Origin: Dipteronia dyeriana
Taxonomy: Eukaryota > Streptophyta > Magnoliopsida > Sapindales > Sapindaceae
Length of the DNA stretch: 64,000 bases
Direction: 5' to 3'
NCBI GenBank assembly: GCA_032871835.1
Contig: CM065299.1
Location: 26,553,074 to 26,617,073, forward strand
The notes under the pieces were generated by a model. That model was given only the letters and a program-made list of their open reading frames with translations, made no database searches and was not told the origin of the DNA. Shown here piece by piece: positions 23,388 through 38,489 of the stretch (position 1 is its first letter; each line of letters starts with the position of its first letter). Made by a program: the position numbers and the translations under genes.

Positions 23388-23880
23388 CTAATTAAACAAA
23401 GGTTTTGAATACATACCTTGAGAAGAATGACTAGATCCAGCTCGATTTATAATTGGAAAGTCCTTTAACGATTCTGTAAAATCCGATTTGTGTAGTTTAA
23501 GCCAATGTGTAGTGGGGTGAGAGAGAAACATGAGACGCATGAGATAGAAGTTGATTTGTGGCATAAGGGAAGAGATAGCAATAGATTTTTGGAGTGAGAG
23601 AAAGAAGAAACAGAAAGAAAGAGAAGAGAGAAATAGTTGTGTCAATGGCGTGAGAAAAAGGAGAGAGAAAGAAAAGAGAGTTGTGGGAGATAAAAGTGAG
23701 AGAGAACAACAGTGAACACAACAAATAAAAAGCAAAAGGAAAATTGGAAAATGAGGGGTAATTTTGTCTTCATGGTAATATTTGGGTAAAAACAATAACA
23801 AAACTAATGTTGGGTAAAAACAATAGACCTCCTCAATTTTAGACTAAAATGGGGTATTTCCTCATATATAAAGTCTTTTT
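23388..23880 (-). other. Probable transposon terminal region with a low-complexity frame
   Basis: The minus strand has an open frame of 137 codons rich in Leu, Ser and Phe (from GAGAGAAAGA purine repeats). I regard it as low complexity. The right edge, with GGGTAAAAACAATAGACC and TGGGGTATTTCC, resembles Mutator-like terminal sequence; a mate was not found. Confidence 0.3.
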
Positions 23881-24538
23881 CTCCCTAGTGCGTACTGATA
23901 TACTTATATCAGTACGTTGCATGTATACCACTGATTATGGAGACACTTTGACAAGTGCATAAACTTTGAGTCAAAGTATGTAAATCAAATGGTTCACACT
24001 TTGACTTGAAAAATTATTTATATCTATGACTTAATGGTACAGATGTTCCCTGAATTAGTCGCGTATTGCTGATTTTCCCCATGAATTCTTAAAATGGTCA
24101 CTAAACTCCCTAAACTATCTGAAATAGACAGTAAGTGACGGAAGGAGAGACGGACGTCTATGGCAAATTACACTTACATACTCTGATTATATGCATAATT
24201 ACACTAAAACTGGAAAAATATAATAATAACACCACACACCCTTTGAGCAATTGATTAATGTAAAAAAAAAAAAAATAATAATAATAATAATAATAAATAA
24301 TTTTAATTACAATGGATGGTGGAGATCCAATTTGAAAATTTAGAAATATAATTTTATTTTTATTTTTTGATCCCTTCTAATCTAAAACTTTTCATATTTA
24401 AAAAAAACTGGTTATTAATTTATGTCATGAACCCTCGCCATAATTGTTACGTTATGAAGTACAACATCAAAACATATGTACTGACTAATATGATGGAATT
24501 GGAATAGTTATGATTAAATAACTATGACTTTCAAATAT

Positions 24539-24549
24539 TTATTATTATT

Positions 24550-24596
<47 letters not shown>

Positions 24597-24606
24597 GTAC
24601 TATTAA

Positions 24607-24640
<34 letters not shown>

Positions 24641-24645
24641 TAGAT
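24539..24645. repeat. TTA / GTT / TTA compound microsatellite
   Basis: Runs of TTA, then about 17 GTT units, then TTA again, inside the long-TIR element. Confidence 0.9.
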
Positions 24646-25023
24646 TGGGATTGACTAATTCAAATCTGGACCGGTGATGATGTTGTTGATGATAATATCG
24701 TGGATTTGTTTTTCTTTTATTTTTTGTTTTCGTCTATTTTTTATAAATTATTTTGTAATCTATACCATACAATCCATGAGATGGGTGATGGAGATCCGTT
24801 TAAGGGAAAAACATAGATTAAATTTAAAAAATCCCATTCATTCATAATTATTTAAGGGCAACAATGTCTTTTAATATGAAAATTAACTTTTTGGATGGAA
24901 AATTTAACGGGAAGGGGTAATATGATGAATACTTTCAATTTGAGGAAGATTGGTCGTTAAGTAAAATACAGGGTGGAGATTTACTAATAGATCATAATAT
25001 AGAGGGAAAATGATACTTTCCCT

Positions 25024-25400
25024 TATTATTATTATTATTATTATTATTGTTGGTGTTGGTGTTGTTGTTGTTGTTGTTATTAATAATAATATTATTATTA
25101 TTTTAGTATTTATTATTAATATTTATATTATTTTATTTTTATTTTAGTAGTTATTATTATTATTTCATTATTTTTGTTTTTATTTTTATTTTAGTATTTA
25201 TTATTATTATTATTATTATTACTATATTTATTATTATTATTATTATTATTACTATTATTATTATTATTTTAACATTAGTCAACCGGTCAAAGGATGTGTG
25301 GTGTTATTATATTTTTCCAGTTGTAGTGTAATTATACAGTATGTATTATTATTATTATTATTTTTTATTATTTTGTATTTATTATTATTATTATTATTAT
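25024..25400. repeat. TTA-rich compound microsatellite
   Basis: Repeated blocks of (TTA)n interspersed with GTT and TTTTA runs, inside the same element. There is no coding sequence. Confidence 0.85.
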
Positions 25401-25791
25401 GTTGAACATTAATCAAGTGATCAAATGATGTGTGATGTTATTATTATAATTTTTTCAATTTTAGTAGAATTTTATATATAATCAGAATATATAAATGTAA
25501 TTTACAATAGACGCACTTATTGGCTATTTCAAATAAGGATTTAATGACTATTTAACCAATTCAAACGGAAAATTATATTTGTGTATCATATGGATAAGAT
25601 GGCAAATCCGATACACCCATACTTGTTTCACGGTAGGGATAGCGTACAATCTACAGAGAATCTCATACAGATAACACCTTCAAACATTTTGAAAGATAAA
25701 ATTTTAGCTAAATTGAAAAGGGTTTTTTTTCTTCTTCTTTTCGTACATACACGCAGCACCTGAAATGATAGTAGTTATAGCTAGCTAGCGA

Positions 25792-26778
25792 TCAAGCTGA
25801 TATGGTAGGATTTGATGAAGCAAAAGCAAGTATACCAGGATCTTGTTCAAATTTAAGCATCTCATCTTTGGTCATCCCCACCCAAGCTTCAATTCCATGT
25901 CCATCACTTGCATCAACTGGAATGGCCAATTTATCAAGCCTCATGGCACTGGCCACCCAAATAGGCTTATTTAATCCCCACCCAAAATCAGTCTCATAAA
26001 ATGGAAATGTACACCAACTGCTGAAACTGAACACCCCTTTCATGGAGCTACTATTTCCGTGCATTTCTCCTGCTTGTTTGGTGAATTTCAAGTACCCACC
26101 GTTTTCATGAAGTTTCCTTAAGTAGTCACCCTTCATCATCTGTATCGACTCACGCAGTCTTCCGGCTAATCCATTGTAGTCTACCGGCATCTGCCCTGGC
26201 CAAGCAGCGATTGTCATTTGGATAATGTTTCCTAGACAGTGTTCTGGCAACGGCAGATTCAATCTCATGCGCAAATTGACCAAGTTCACAGCTACGTGTA
26301 ATGGTGGTGGGTTTTGATGGTCTTCTTGAGATGATATTGAAGCTATTACAGCCCCCCAAATGAGGGCTGACACGACCTCAACACGCGTTGGCCGATCCAA
26401 ACGCGGCCCATCACTGATTTTCTCTCTGATTGCAGCTATCTTGGAGCCATCAAAAAAGAACCTTTTAGTCACAATCTTGGGTAACAAGTCTTTGTTTATG
26501 TACTCACCTGTAGTGAAACCTGAGAGGTCTTGAGGAGGGAATAGAGACGTGCAATCGAACACCACACCACTGACGTCGATCTTCTCAGCAGCGCCACCAC
26601 CGTGAGCAAACGTAGACCAGATTTTGACAAAAGAGGCCAGTGTCGCGGCATCCGCTATCGAATGCCAAATGCTAACGCCAATAGCCACCCCACTACACTC
26701 GAAGTGGTTGAATTGGACACCAAGGATGACTAGCTCATTCAATTTATCTGACTTTTGATATGTATTGAATGGAAGTAA
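25792..26778 (-). pseudogene. BAHD acyltransferase copy 2, C-terminal part
   Basis: Matches residues from about 121 to 448 of the intact gene at 1219-2565 with few substitutions. The frame is open and both HSIAD and DFGWG are kept. The 5' edge (26778) falls exactly where homology stops, and copia C LTR sequence begins there. An open frame continues 96 bp into the LTR, giving a 360-codon chimeric frame (26874-25792) whose first 32 or so residues are not BAHD. The missing N-terminal part lies at 42426-42684 on the same strand, 15.6 kb away. About 100 bp (intact-gene positions 1478-1578) is lost from both pieces. Without the N-terminal half-domain an active enzyme is unlikely. Confidence 0.88.
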
Positions 26779-27360
26779 AGTAAGGATTTGAATTAACACA
26801 GTAAAACAAAACAAAACAACATACATAGGTATATAATTAATCCGAAAACTTAACCTAAACATGTTTCTATACATACTTAATCAAACCCTAAAATGTTTCT
26901 ATACATACTTAATCAAACCCTAAACATATAATATTGACCCATGTCAATTTAAGAGAAAAGTGGAAAAGAATCGATAGCGGAACGTACCTGAATCCATTGC
27001 CGGAGGTTGGTGGACGGGTTATGATCTTCCAAATTAACACGACCTTTCTTGAATCCTATAGTTCTATTTTGCTCTATTGATGGGGATATAGACAAAACAA
27101 AAACATCGTGTAATTTGGGGACTATAACCCTAAATATATATAATGATCAAATTATTATATGTTGGCTATTTCTAATTCGTCCCCTCAACAAATTAGAAAT
27201 AACATTCTGGTATCTACACATTAATTCCATAACAACTATACACTTAAGCCTTAATACTTTTAAATCTTAATTGGATCACTTTAATTTAAGCTTAACCAAA
27301 AGATAGCACAACACATTTAATATTCACATGTGTGGCCCCATATGATGGAATTTTCCAACA
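26779..27360 (-). repeat. 3' LTR of copia C
   Basis: On the minus strand it begins TGTTGGAAAATTCCATC at 27360, right after the polypurine tract ATCTCCCACTA (27361-27371, seen on +). It runs to the BAHD junction at 26778. It contains a 35 bp direct repeat (CCTAAAMATGTTTCTATACA near 26855 and 26887). Its outer end does not show a clean CA, so the last bases may be eroded. Confidence 0.65.
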
Positions 27361-27525
27361 ATCTCCCACTAAACCACATATGTAAATTTACAAATTTTTA
27401 CAACTTTATGAGCTCTAAAATTTTGCTATCACAATTTTAGTGTATATCTGAACAATCTTGTCCATTAATTATGCTGAAATAGGATCAAAGTGGTTTTTAT
27501 CACATTTAGCGTGATTAAACCCATC

Positions 27526-29689
<2,164 letters not shown>

Positions 29690-29691
29690 AT

Positions 29692-29704
29692 TGGTATCAG
29701 AGCC
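29692..29704 (+). promoter_or_regulatory. Primer-binding site of copia B
   Basis: TGGTATCAGAGCC, complementary to initiator Met tRNA, 2 bp inside the 5' LTR, as in element A. Confidence 0.9.
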
Positions 29705-31211
29705 AATTTATTTTTCGAAACAAGAAATTGTTTTCGATGCTCCTGTATGTATGAATTGTGTAGGCACAATTTAAATTGACTGTATGATGTTTTTGAATGT
29801 ATTTTTTTTGTTTAATTTACAAAAACATGATTGATCGTTAATTATATGATACTGTGGATTTAGGGTTTATGGGTTGTATTATTATTATTATTATTTATTT
29901 GTTTATATTTTTTAACTGTTATTGTATTGTAAAATAAAATAAAAATTGTAACCTATATTGAAGACCTGAAAAATCGCGAATATGGATTCATGAGATGAAT
30001 CGGAGTGATCTAAAATTACTAGAAGACCAAGGAATGCCTTGGGAATTTTTTTGTAATTTTAGATTCCAATTTTTTAGGTTAAATAATCCACAGTACTCAG
30101 TCAATTCTTGTATGATTTATATTATGTGATGATAAAAACATTGTCATGCATACATATGTCATTTAGATTAGATGTGCCTACACAAATATATTTGATATGT
30201 CATACATGCATCATAGCCTGATATTTTATATATATTTTTTAATGTGATTAAAATGGGTAAATACATAAATTGGCTATGAAAATGAGATAAGTTTTTTTTT
30301 AATGGTTAAAAAAAAATTTAGTAATTCTCATTAATATTAATCCAGTTATTAAAGAGTTTAATAAGTTAGATTAATAGGGTCATTTATTGTAATTAGGATT
30401 AATATGATTATTTACCTAATAATAAATTATCCAAATAAAGTGTTAGGGTTTTAATAGTTAAAACTTGGTAAACACTAACATAATAATTTGACCCTAGTAA
30501 ATAGTTTACAAAGGCTTAGATTATTCACTAATAGATTAGATTTTTAATTGTTAAAAATCATTAATAATTTATTAGTTAATTAGAATTTTTTTCTAATTAG
30601 TTAATGCGCTAGATAGCTTGATTAAAGTTAGTCGTTTAATCATGTAGAGTCTAGGTGCATTAACGGTTAATAGAAAACCCTAACATATATCCCGCAGTCT
30701 ACATCATTAGTTCAACACCGTGAGATTCGAGTGCGGCCTTATGACGGCTTTGCTTTCGTCCTCCCTAAGGAGGATTTCCACAAAGGTCAATACCAAGGTT
30801 GACTTCCTAACGGATAGGATTTCTGAGGGGATTTCGGGATTGACCGACCCTAAGGCAATAATTCTCGAGTTAAGCTCGTGAGATCTGAAATGGTGGGTTA
30901 CACTCACGAAGGTTTTGATTAAGTTTGTTCATTAAAAACCTGACTGAATGAACGATGGTTGAATGATATGGAATAAGAGTTATTCTATAATATCATTTGA
31001 TTGAAAATGTCTCGGTCCAACATGCAAAGACTTGACCGACCCTAAGGCGGCACTTATTTGTGGTATGTTGGATTGTCGTGATATAATAACTAGTTTTAGG
31101 GTAGTTCTAGTTCATTAAACATGTGCATGCATCATGTTTAAATTTATGTCAAAGCACTCACACTTGTTTTAAATAAATGACTGAATGAATGTTTTATTTA
31201 TTTTAGCAATA

Positions 31212-31568
31212 ATGTCTTCTACAATACTTCTAATTCTCACAAACGAAAAATTAACTAATGATAACTACACTAAGTGGAAACTTAACATTAATGCAATATT
31301 GGTCACCAAAGACCTCAAGTTTGTGCTTATGGAGGAATGTCCTCCAGCGCCTGCTGCTAATGCCACACGAACTGTTCGTGAGACATACGAGCGATGGGTC
31401 TCATCTGATGAGAAGACCCGAACATATCTGTTGGCTTCTATGACAGACGTGTTTGTCACAAAGCATGACGCAATGACTTCAGCATTCGAAATATGGAGTC
31501 ATTGCAAGCTATGTTCGGGTAGCCCTTCGAGCAAGAGTTTAAAGACTTTATGGTCGAGCATGGGATAG
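31212..31568 (+). pseudogene. copia B truncated gag joined to integrase
   Basis: The first 95 or so codons match the A gag (starting MSSTILLILTNEKL). The sequence then shifts frame and at about 31530 jumps into integrase DNA (GAGTTTAAAGACTTTATGG). The junction lies at a short CAA shared by both parent sequences, as expected for a recombination or repair deletion. Zinc knuckle and protease are gone. Confidence 0.85.
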
Positions 31569-32374
31569 TATCCAAACTCACAACTCCCGGTACAACTCAG
31601 CAAAATGGTGTAACGGGGAGGAGAAATAGAACCCTAATGGAAATGGTGAGATCTATGATTAGTTTATCATCATTACCAAATTCCTTCTAAGGATATGCGT
31701 TACAAACAGTGGCATACATTTTGAATGTGGTGCCATCCAAATCTGTTCCTAAGACTCCCCTAGAGTTGTGGAATGGTCATAAAGCTAGTTTGTGACATTT
31801 CCACATATTGGGGTGTCTAGCACACGTGCTGAAGAACAGAACTGGAAAGCTAGACTCAAAGTCTGTGGTTTGTCTGTTTGTAGGATACTCCAAGGAGACC
31901 AGAGGTGGACACTTCTATAGTCCCGAAGATAATAAAGTATTTGTATCGACAAATACAATGTTTCTTGAGGACAATTATATTAGTGACCATAAACCTCGTT
32001 CTAAGATTATATTGAATGAGTTGGAGCCTGGTGAGACTAGTGCTTCATCAACAAGAGTTGTTGATCCACAAACATCTGAGAGTCAGATGGTTCCTGATCA
32101 GGATACACTACTATCTAGACGTAGTGAGAGGGCTGTGAGACAACCTGAATGCTATTTAGGTATAGGTAAGAAACAAGGTGTTGTCTCTGCTGATAGTGTT
32201 GATGATCCATTGACATTTAAGAATGCAATGGAAGATTCTGATAAAGAGGAATGGCTTAAAGCTATGAATCTCGAGATGGAGTCCATGTACTCTAGCTCAG
32301 TCTGGGATCTTGTAGACTTACCGGATGGGGTAAAACCCATAGGGTGTAAGTGGATCTACAAGAGAAAGATATGA
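31569..32374 (+). pseudogene. copia B integrase C-terminal part and start of RT
   Basis: Carries the end of the integrase core in broken frames, then an open stretch from 31808 with KNRTGKLDSKSVVCLFVGYS and a hydrophilic linker. RT begins with KEEWLKAMNLEMES and PIGCKWIYKRK. A TGA at 32372-32374 replaces a sense codon; the same frame continues behind it. Confidence 0.87.
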
Positions 32375-33761
32375 GTAGACAGGAAGGTAGAGACCTTCAA
32401 GGCAAGGCTAGTGGCCAAGGGTTATACCCAGAAAGATGGGGTCGATTATGAAGAGACCTTCTCGCTAGTAACCATGTTTAAGTCTATCGGGATTCTCTTA
32501 TCTATTGTTGCCTATTTTGATTACGAAATTTGGCAAATGGACGTCAAGACTGCATTCTTGAATGACAATCTTGACGGGAGCATCTATATGATGCAACCAA
32601 AGGGATTCGTGTCTACAGATCAAGAGCAAAATATTTGCAAGCTGCAAAGGTCCATCTATTGGTTTAATCAAACATCTAGATCTTGGAACATCAGGTTTGA
32701 TAATGTGATCAAAACCTATGGCTTCGAGCAGATTGTCGATGAGCCTTGTGTCTACAAGCGCATCATTGATAAGAAAGTAGTTTTATTGGTCCTATACGTA
32801 GATGATATCCTACTCATTGGGATTGATGTGAGAGTGTTGTTTGATGTAAAGGGCTGGCTGGCTAGCCAATTCCAAATGAAAGATTTGGGAGAGGCGAGTT
32901 ATGTTCTTGGGATCTAGTTTATAAGAAATCGTAAGAACAAACTCATAGCACTGTCTCATGCTTCATATATCGACAAGATTCTTGTGTGATTTTCGATGCA
33001 AAACTCCAAGAAAGGTAATTTACCTTCTAGGCATTGAGTTAACTTGTTTTAAGGAACAGTGTCCTAAGACACCTCAAGAAGTTGAGGATATGAGACGTGT
33101 ACCCTATGCATCGGTAGTAGGTAGTCTCATGTATGCTATGTTATGCACGAGACCGGACATCTGCTATGCAGTGGGAGTAGTCAGGAGATACCAGTCCAAT
33201 CCGGGATTGGATCAATTAGTTACTGTCAAGACAATTCTCAAGTATCTTCAGAGAACGAGAGACTATATGTTAGTGTATTCTGGGTAGGATTTGATCCCGT
33301 TAGGATACACTGATTCTGATTTTCAGTCAGACAGGGATTCTAGAAAATCCATGTCTGGATCAGTATTCACTCTAGGTGGTGGAACCATTGTGTGGAGAAG
33401 TATCAAGCAATCTTGCATTGCTGACTCCACCATGGAAGCCGAATATGTAGCCGCTTGTGAAGCTGTTACAAAGGCTGTTTGGCTCCGTAAGTTCTTGAGT
33501 GATCTGAAAGTTGTTCCGGAACTGGATAGGCCCATCACACGTTATTGTGATAACAGTGGTACTATGGATAATTCTAAAGAACCAAGAAGCCACAAAAGAG
33601 GGAAGCATATAGAGAGAAAGTATCATCTCATTAGAGAGATAGTGTAGAGAGGAGATGTGATCGTCACCAAGATAGTCTCACAAGACAATCATGTTGATCC
33701 ATTTATGAAGACCTTACCGGCTAAAGTGTTTTTGGATCACCTAGATGGTCTAGGGTTATGA
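32375..33761 (+). pseudogene. copia B reverse transcriptase and RNase H
   Basis: RT motifs in order are KGYTQKDGVDYEETFS, QMDVKTAFLN, SIYWFNQTSRSW (changed from the GLKQA seen in A) and YVDDILL near 32795. A stop (TAG, 32915-32917) and frame changes precede RNase H, with VGSLMYAMLCTRPDI, YTDSDF, IADSTMEAEY and YCDNSG. Pol ends near 33761. RT is more complete than in A but inactivated by several lesions. Confidence 0.88.
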
Positions 33762-33784
33762 GACATGCCTCACATGCTTTAGTG

Positions 33785-33796
33785 CAAGTAGGAGAT
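33785..33796 (+). promoter_or_regulatory. Polypurine tract of copia B
   Basis: CAAGTAGGAGAT directly before the 3' LTR, with one change from the tract of A. Confidence 0.8.
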
Positions 33797-35935
33797 TGTT
33801 GGGGTTTATACCCTAAAGATGTAATTTGTAAATAGATTTATGAAATAAATAAAAGGAAAAGTTCAATTCATTCTTGTTATGTTGTTTATTTTATAACTTG
33901 TGCATATATTTAGCATCCAAGATTACCGGATGTAATCTCGAGCTGTATATATAAGTGTCATATACTGATGGATACAGTAAGAGACGTGCAATCTAAAGAG
34001 TCCATAGATAGCAAATAAAGCTAGGTACTTTATTTATGGCTAATCTATAGTTGCGGTTCATTCTGTAATGTACAATGATTCTATCCTGAATCATTCATAT
34101 GAGATATGGGAATAGAGGCACCTTGTATGATGTGATCATATAGAACTTGGCCATGATCTATATGAATCTCTCACTAAGATCCGTTTACCAATGAGATTCA
34201 TATATATCAATTAATGATGGCTATATGTCGGTGATCTTAATCCTGAGTGTTTTATCGACTCTTTCAGGTTAGATCGTGGTCTTTGATATACCATGGGTGA
34301 GGTCGGATGCTGTTCCCGATCAATATGCTCTGTATGATGGGATTACGGTTTGGCTTGTGACTGAGAAGGTTTGTACACAATAGTTGAATCCACTCCTTCT
34401 AGTAAGAAGTAAATGGTAGTTCTCTTAAGGGTTGATTCGGGGCTTGGACAATATGAGCGCTCTCCTAATTCCGTAATGAAATAGGATTTATTGTCCATTA
34501 GAGAATCAATGGTACTTAAAGGATATATGTGATTAGAGAGGTATAACGGACATTATGACCCAGCTCTAATTATGAACTAATGTGGAAGATCACACCATAT
34601 GTAATAGCTATATCGATGGACACCGAGTTGTATCGGTCTGTGTAAAAGCGTGTACAATTGAGAGAGTACGGCTTCGGGTTTTTAGTGGAATAACACCAGA
34701 GTTAATAATAAAGTAATATTAATTAAAGAGTTTAATTAATGATTCCGATGATTATTGGAGCTCAAAATATTGTGGGTTCATTAGGTCCCCTTGCTAGCCC
34801 CCAATTAATTGTGTTACAAAAGTGACACATATATATTTGGGAATTAATTGAATGATGAGATTATTTAATTAATAAATGTTAATAGTTAAATTAATTAAAT
34901 AATTATATTATTTAATTATATTGATAATTATGAATTATGAATTAACTATTAATTAGAGGGTGTTAATTGATATATGGATTTAGGTGAAGATAAAATATAT
35001 GATTAATTTTATCTTACTAAATCATTTATATAAGTATTTGAATTTAAGTTTAAATTTAAAATACGTATTATCACTTTTAATATATTAGATATATTTAAAA
35101 AGGATAATTAAAATATATATATCAATTAATAACACAAGAGATTGTATTGAATGCAAATTGGTATGTACATGAAATAATTATCAAAAGAAGAATTTGCATA
35201 GGATGAAAATACTTAATACATATGTTATATATATATAAAGCAAGCAGAGGCGTTAAAAAGATATATATATTTTTTGGTGAAACAGTGCGTAGACTTTTGG
35301 TGAAAGAAAGAAGAAAGTAACTATAGATATATATATATTTGTGAGCAGCAGTGAGTAGACATATATATTTGACAGAAGCAGCAGTGATATATATACATAT
35401 ATATTTGTGAGCAGCTGCGTGAGAATTAAAAGAAAATAAAATAAGAAAAAACTGTTCAAGTGTTGAACAGGCGACGCAAAATAATATAATTAAAAAAAAG
35501 ATTTGCATGAGATGCAATTTATGTGTATATAAAATCAGTACACCAAATTGAGAATAAAGAGTTTCTTCAGGTATTTCTCGACATCCTCTATTCAAGTTTC
35601 TGAGACCGTGACGCGTCCACACGCAGTTACCAGTCCCAGGAGATAGCGAGGAAGATCGAGTGGTTCAGACAGGAACACATCGTAAAGTGAAGGAGCTTCT
35701 AAACGTTGGTAAGATTGGTTCAGACAGGAGCATAACGTAAAGTGAAGGAGCCTCCAAACGTTGGTATGTTCTTCTGATTATATCGATTTCAATTTCCTGT
35801 GATTACATATTGTATGTATTAGTTCCGAAAAATAATTATGATCCTAAGTTCACTGGTCATAGATACAGATTATGATCTGTATTAAAAAATTTAAAAACTA
35901 GTTCCGATGCGTAACCGGTGAACGGAGTTCCAACA
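33797..35935 (+). repeat. 3' LTR of copia B
   Basis: Begins TGTTGGGGTTTATACCC and ends GAGTTCCAACA. Compared with the 5' LTR it lacks about 45 bp near 34800 (the CGATCGATTTAGG-type segment) and differs at many single positions. Confidence 0.9.
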
Positions 35936-35940
35936 CCATC

Positions 35941-36173
35941 AATGGTCACGTATGCCAACATAACCAAATGACATAGATCATTCATGAATGCGTAGCATGG
36001 AAATTACATACAATGTGATCTATACATGTCTATTCCAACCGGTTCTACTTTATTCTTTAGTGAGATCAAAACTTTACATAATGTAACAGAAAATAATTAA
36101 CCGAATACTTTATTTCTGATAAGAAAATATCCGTATCCAAAACCAAATATAGAGCAATAAAATACAAAATTAT
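35941..36173 (-). other. 3' untranslated region of copia C, distal to B
   Basis: Joins 27372-27520 once B is removed. An extra polypurine-like AGTGGGAGTTTGT (36174-36186, minus) lies at its start, besides the one adjoining the LTR. Confidence 0.6.
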
Positions 36174-36179
36174 ACAAAC

Positions 36180-38480
36180 TCCCACTATAATGTGATATCC
36201 TCACACAAAATAACACTATATGAGCAGTGTGCTCATGAAAGACCTTGGGTCGTAATCCCTTTGAAAGCGGATCCGCTATCATGGAGTTTGTCCCAATGTG
36301 CTCCATGGATATACGTCCACTCTACACTCTTTCCTTCACAACTAGGAATTTAATGTCAATATAATTTGACCTAGATGAGCTCCTGTTTTTTTTAGACTAT
36401 AGCACTGCTGACTTATTGTCACAATATAGTTTGAGTGGTCTTTCAACACCCTTCAGAATGCGCAGCCCAGTGACAAAATTCCACAACCATATTCCATGGT
36501 TGGATGTCTCATAGCATGCTACAAACTCTATTGTCGTGATGGAAGAAGCTATGAGTGTCTGTTTGGCACTCTTCCAAGAAATAGCTCCACCAGCCAACTG
36601 ATATATGTAGCCTGATGTGGATCTCCTACAGTCTTGGCATCCAGCATAATCGGAGTCGGAATACTCTATGATCTCAAACTAATCTGATCTCCTTTATGTG
36701 AGCATGTAATCTTTTGTTCTCTACAAATACCTTATAACTTGATTGGCTGCTATCCAATGATCCATCCTAGGGTTATTTAAATATCTACCTAACATACCAA
36801 CAATGTACGCAATATCCGGATGCGTACACACCTGAGCATACATTAGACTCCCTACAGCTGATGCATAGGGAATCCTCTGCATTTCCTTAGCTTCAATGTT
36901 ACTTTTAGGGTATTGATTGATACTGAACTTGTCTCCCTTAGCGACAGGGGTGTGACCTGGTTTGCTGTCCGGTATGCCAAACCTTTTGAGCACTGTATCA
37001 ATATAGCTCCTTTGTGATAATTCAAGAATACCCCGAGAGCGATCTCGTTGTATCTGGATCCCTAATACAAAGAAGGCGTCACCAAGATCTTTTATCTCAA
37101 AATTCTTTGATAGAAATCTCTTAGGTTCGTGCAACATGCATTTATCATTTGTGGCAAGCGGTATGTCATCGACATATAAAACCAGGAATATGTGCTTAAT
37201 CCTACTGAATTTATGATACACACAATTATCAATAGCGTTTATCTCAAAACCAAACGAGATAACCACTTAATGAAACTTATGGTACCACTGACGGGAAGCT
37301 TGCTTAAGTCCATAGATGGATTTTGTCAATTTTCAAACCATACTCTTTGGGTCTCCCGACTTAAAGTTTTCTGGTTGCACCATATAAATTGTTTCGCCAA
37401 TGTCACCATTGAGAAACGCCGTCTTGACATCCATCTGATGAAGCTCAAGGTCAAAATGTGCAACAAGTGTCATGATTGTTCTAAAAGAGTCTTTCGTTGA
37501 AACCGAAGAGAAAGTCTCTTTATAGTCAATCCCTTCCTTTTGGGTAAAACATTTAGTTATAAGACGAGCCTTATACCTCTCCATATTACCTTTCGAATCC
37601 CTTTTGGTTTTAAATATCCATTTACAACCAATAGGCTTCACACCTTCTAGTAATGGGACAAGTTCCTAAACCTTATTGTCTTGTATAGACTTATACTCTT
37701 CATTCATGACATCAATCCACTTTTGAGAGTTGGAACTCTGCATGGCTTGATGGAAGTGGATTGGATCATTTTCCATCATTCCAATGTCTTCCTCTTGTTC
37801 CTGGAGAAATACGTAAAAATCATCCGGAATAGCATTTCTCCTTTCTCTAGTGGATCGCTTTAATGGCACTGGTTCTTGAGGTTGTTGAGTTTGTTTCTCA
37901 GGAACAATTACATCATCTTGAATGGGGGTTGTTCAACATTGTCTGGTTGAGGATCTAGATTCGCTTCTTGATCAATGACAGGTATAGAAACCTGCACATT
38001 GTCAAAAGCGATAATAGGAATCGTAACCGATTCTTCCTCAAAGACAATGTCTCTAACCTTATTTCTCCCCCCAATCCTCAAAAAATGTTGCAGTTCCTGT
38101 TTCAAAAAATTGACCTAAGTGTGGGATCATAAAACTTATAACCCTTTGATCGCTTAGAGTAGCCAATGAAATAGTTGCTCACAGTTTTGGAGTCCAATTT
38201 CCTTCATATGGCCTGTAAGGCCTTGCCTCAGCTGGACATCCCAAAATGTGAAAATACTTTAAACTCGGCCTTTTGCCTATCCAAAGCTCATAAGGTATTT
38301 TGCAGCTTCATTATTCTTCCTCTATTTGCCCTATCCTTATAGATGCTAGCCAAATGAGCACTTTTGGTTCTGTCTCGCTTCAGTCTCTCTTCCTCTTGCA
38401 CACAGTAAAAAAATGAGCTCATTAAGAGTTCATTTTTCCTTTTGACAGTTGTAACTGACCTTAAACTGATTGTATTGTGC
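36180..38480 (-). pseudogene. copia C gag fragment, integrase fragment, RT and RNase H
   Basis: Reading minus from 38480, a gag tail with CVQEEERLKRDRTKSAHLAS passes at about 38281 directly into integrase C-terminal sequence (ELWIGKRPSLKYFHILGCPA). Protease and the integrase core are thus deleted. Then come an RT linker (38105-37908), RT with MKPIGCKWIFKTKRD, QMDVKTAFLNGD and YVDDIPLA (37641-36721), and RNase H with SWKSAKQTLIASSI and YCDNKSAVL (36597-36397). The terminal motif HIGTNSMIADPLSKGL lies near 36290. Stops separate the blocks. The subfamily differs from A and B. Confidence 0.85.
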
Positions 38481-38489
38481 AAGAAGTGA

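Larger units (their letters stand above)
24071..25573. mobile_element. Non-autonomous element with long diverged inverted repeats
   Basis: The left arm (24071-24300) and right arm (about 25375-25573, reversed) share, in order, GATTTTCC, GAATT, a TGAAATAG block, AAATTACA, ATTCTGATTATAT, AATAATAACA and TGATTAATGT. A second copy of the inner part of the right arm lies at about 25262-25340. The interior is mostly TTA and GTT microsatellite. It has no transposase. The right end abuts the 3' flank of the second BAHD copy, and one isolated end lies at 3095-3212. Confidence 0.5.

Noticed and set aside
23388..23801. Leu/Ser/Phe-rich minus-strand frame of 137 codons
   Set aside because: Generated by purine-rich GAGAGAAAGA repeats on the plus strand; no domain or start context supports a gene.
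23897..23920. Perfect 11 bp inverted repeat GTACTGATATA with a 2 nt loop as a terminator or regulatory site
   Set aside because: A short AT-rich palindrome in plant intergenic DNA can arise by chance and has no supporting context.
35122..35622. Minus-strand frame of 166 codons
   Set aside because: Lies antisense in the copia B 3' LTR, low complexity, and is not kept in the other LTR copies.
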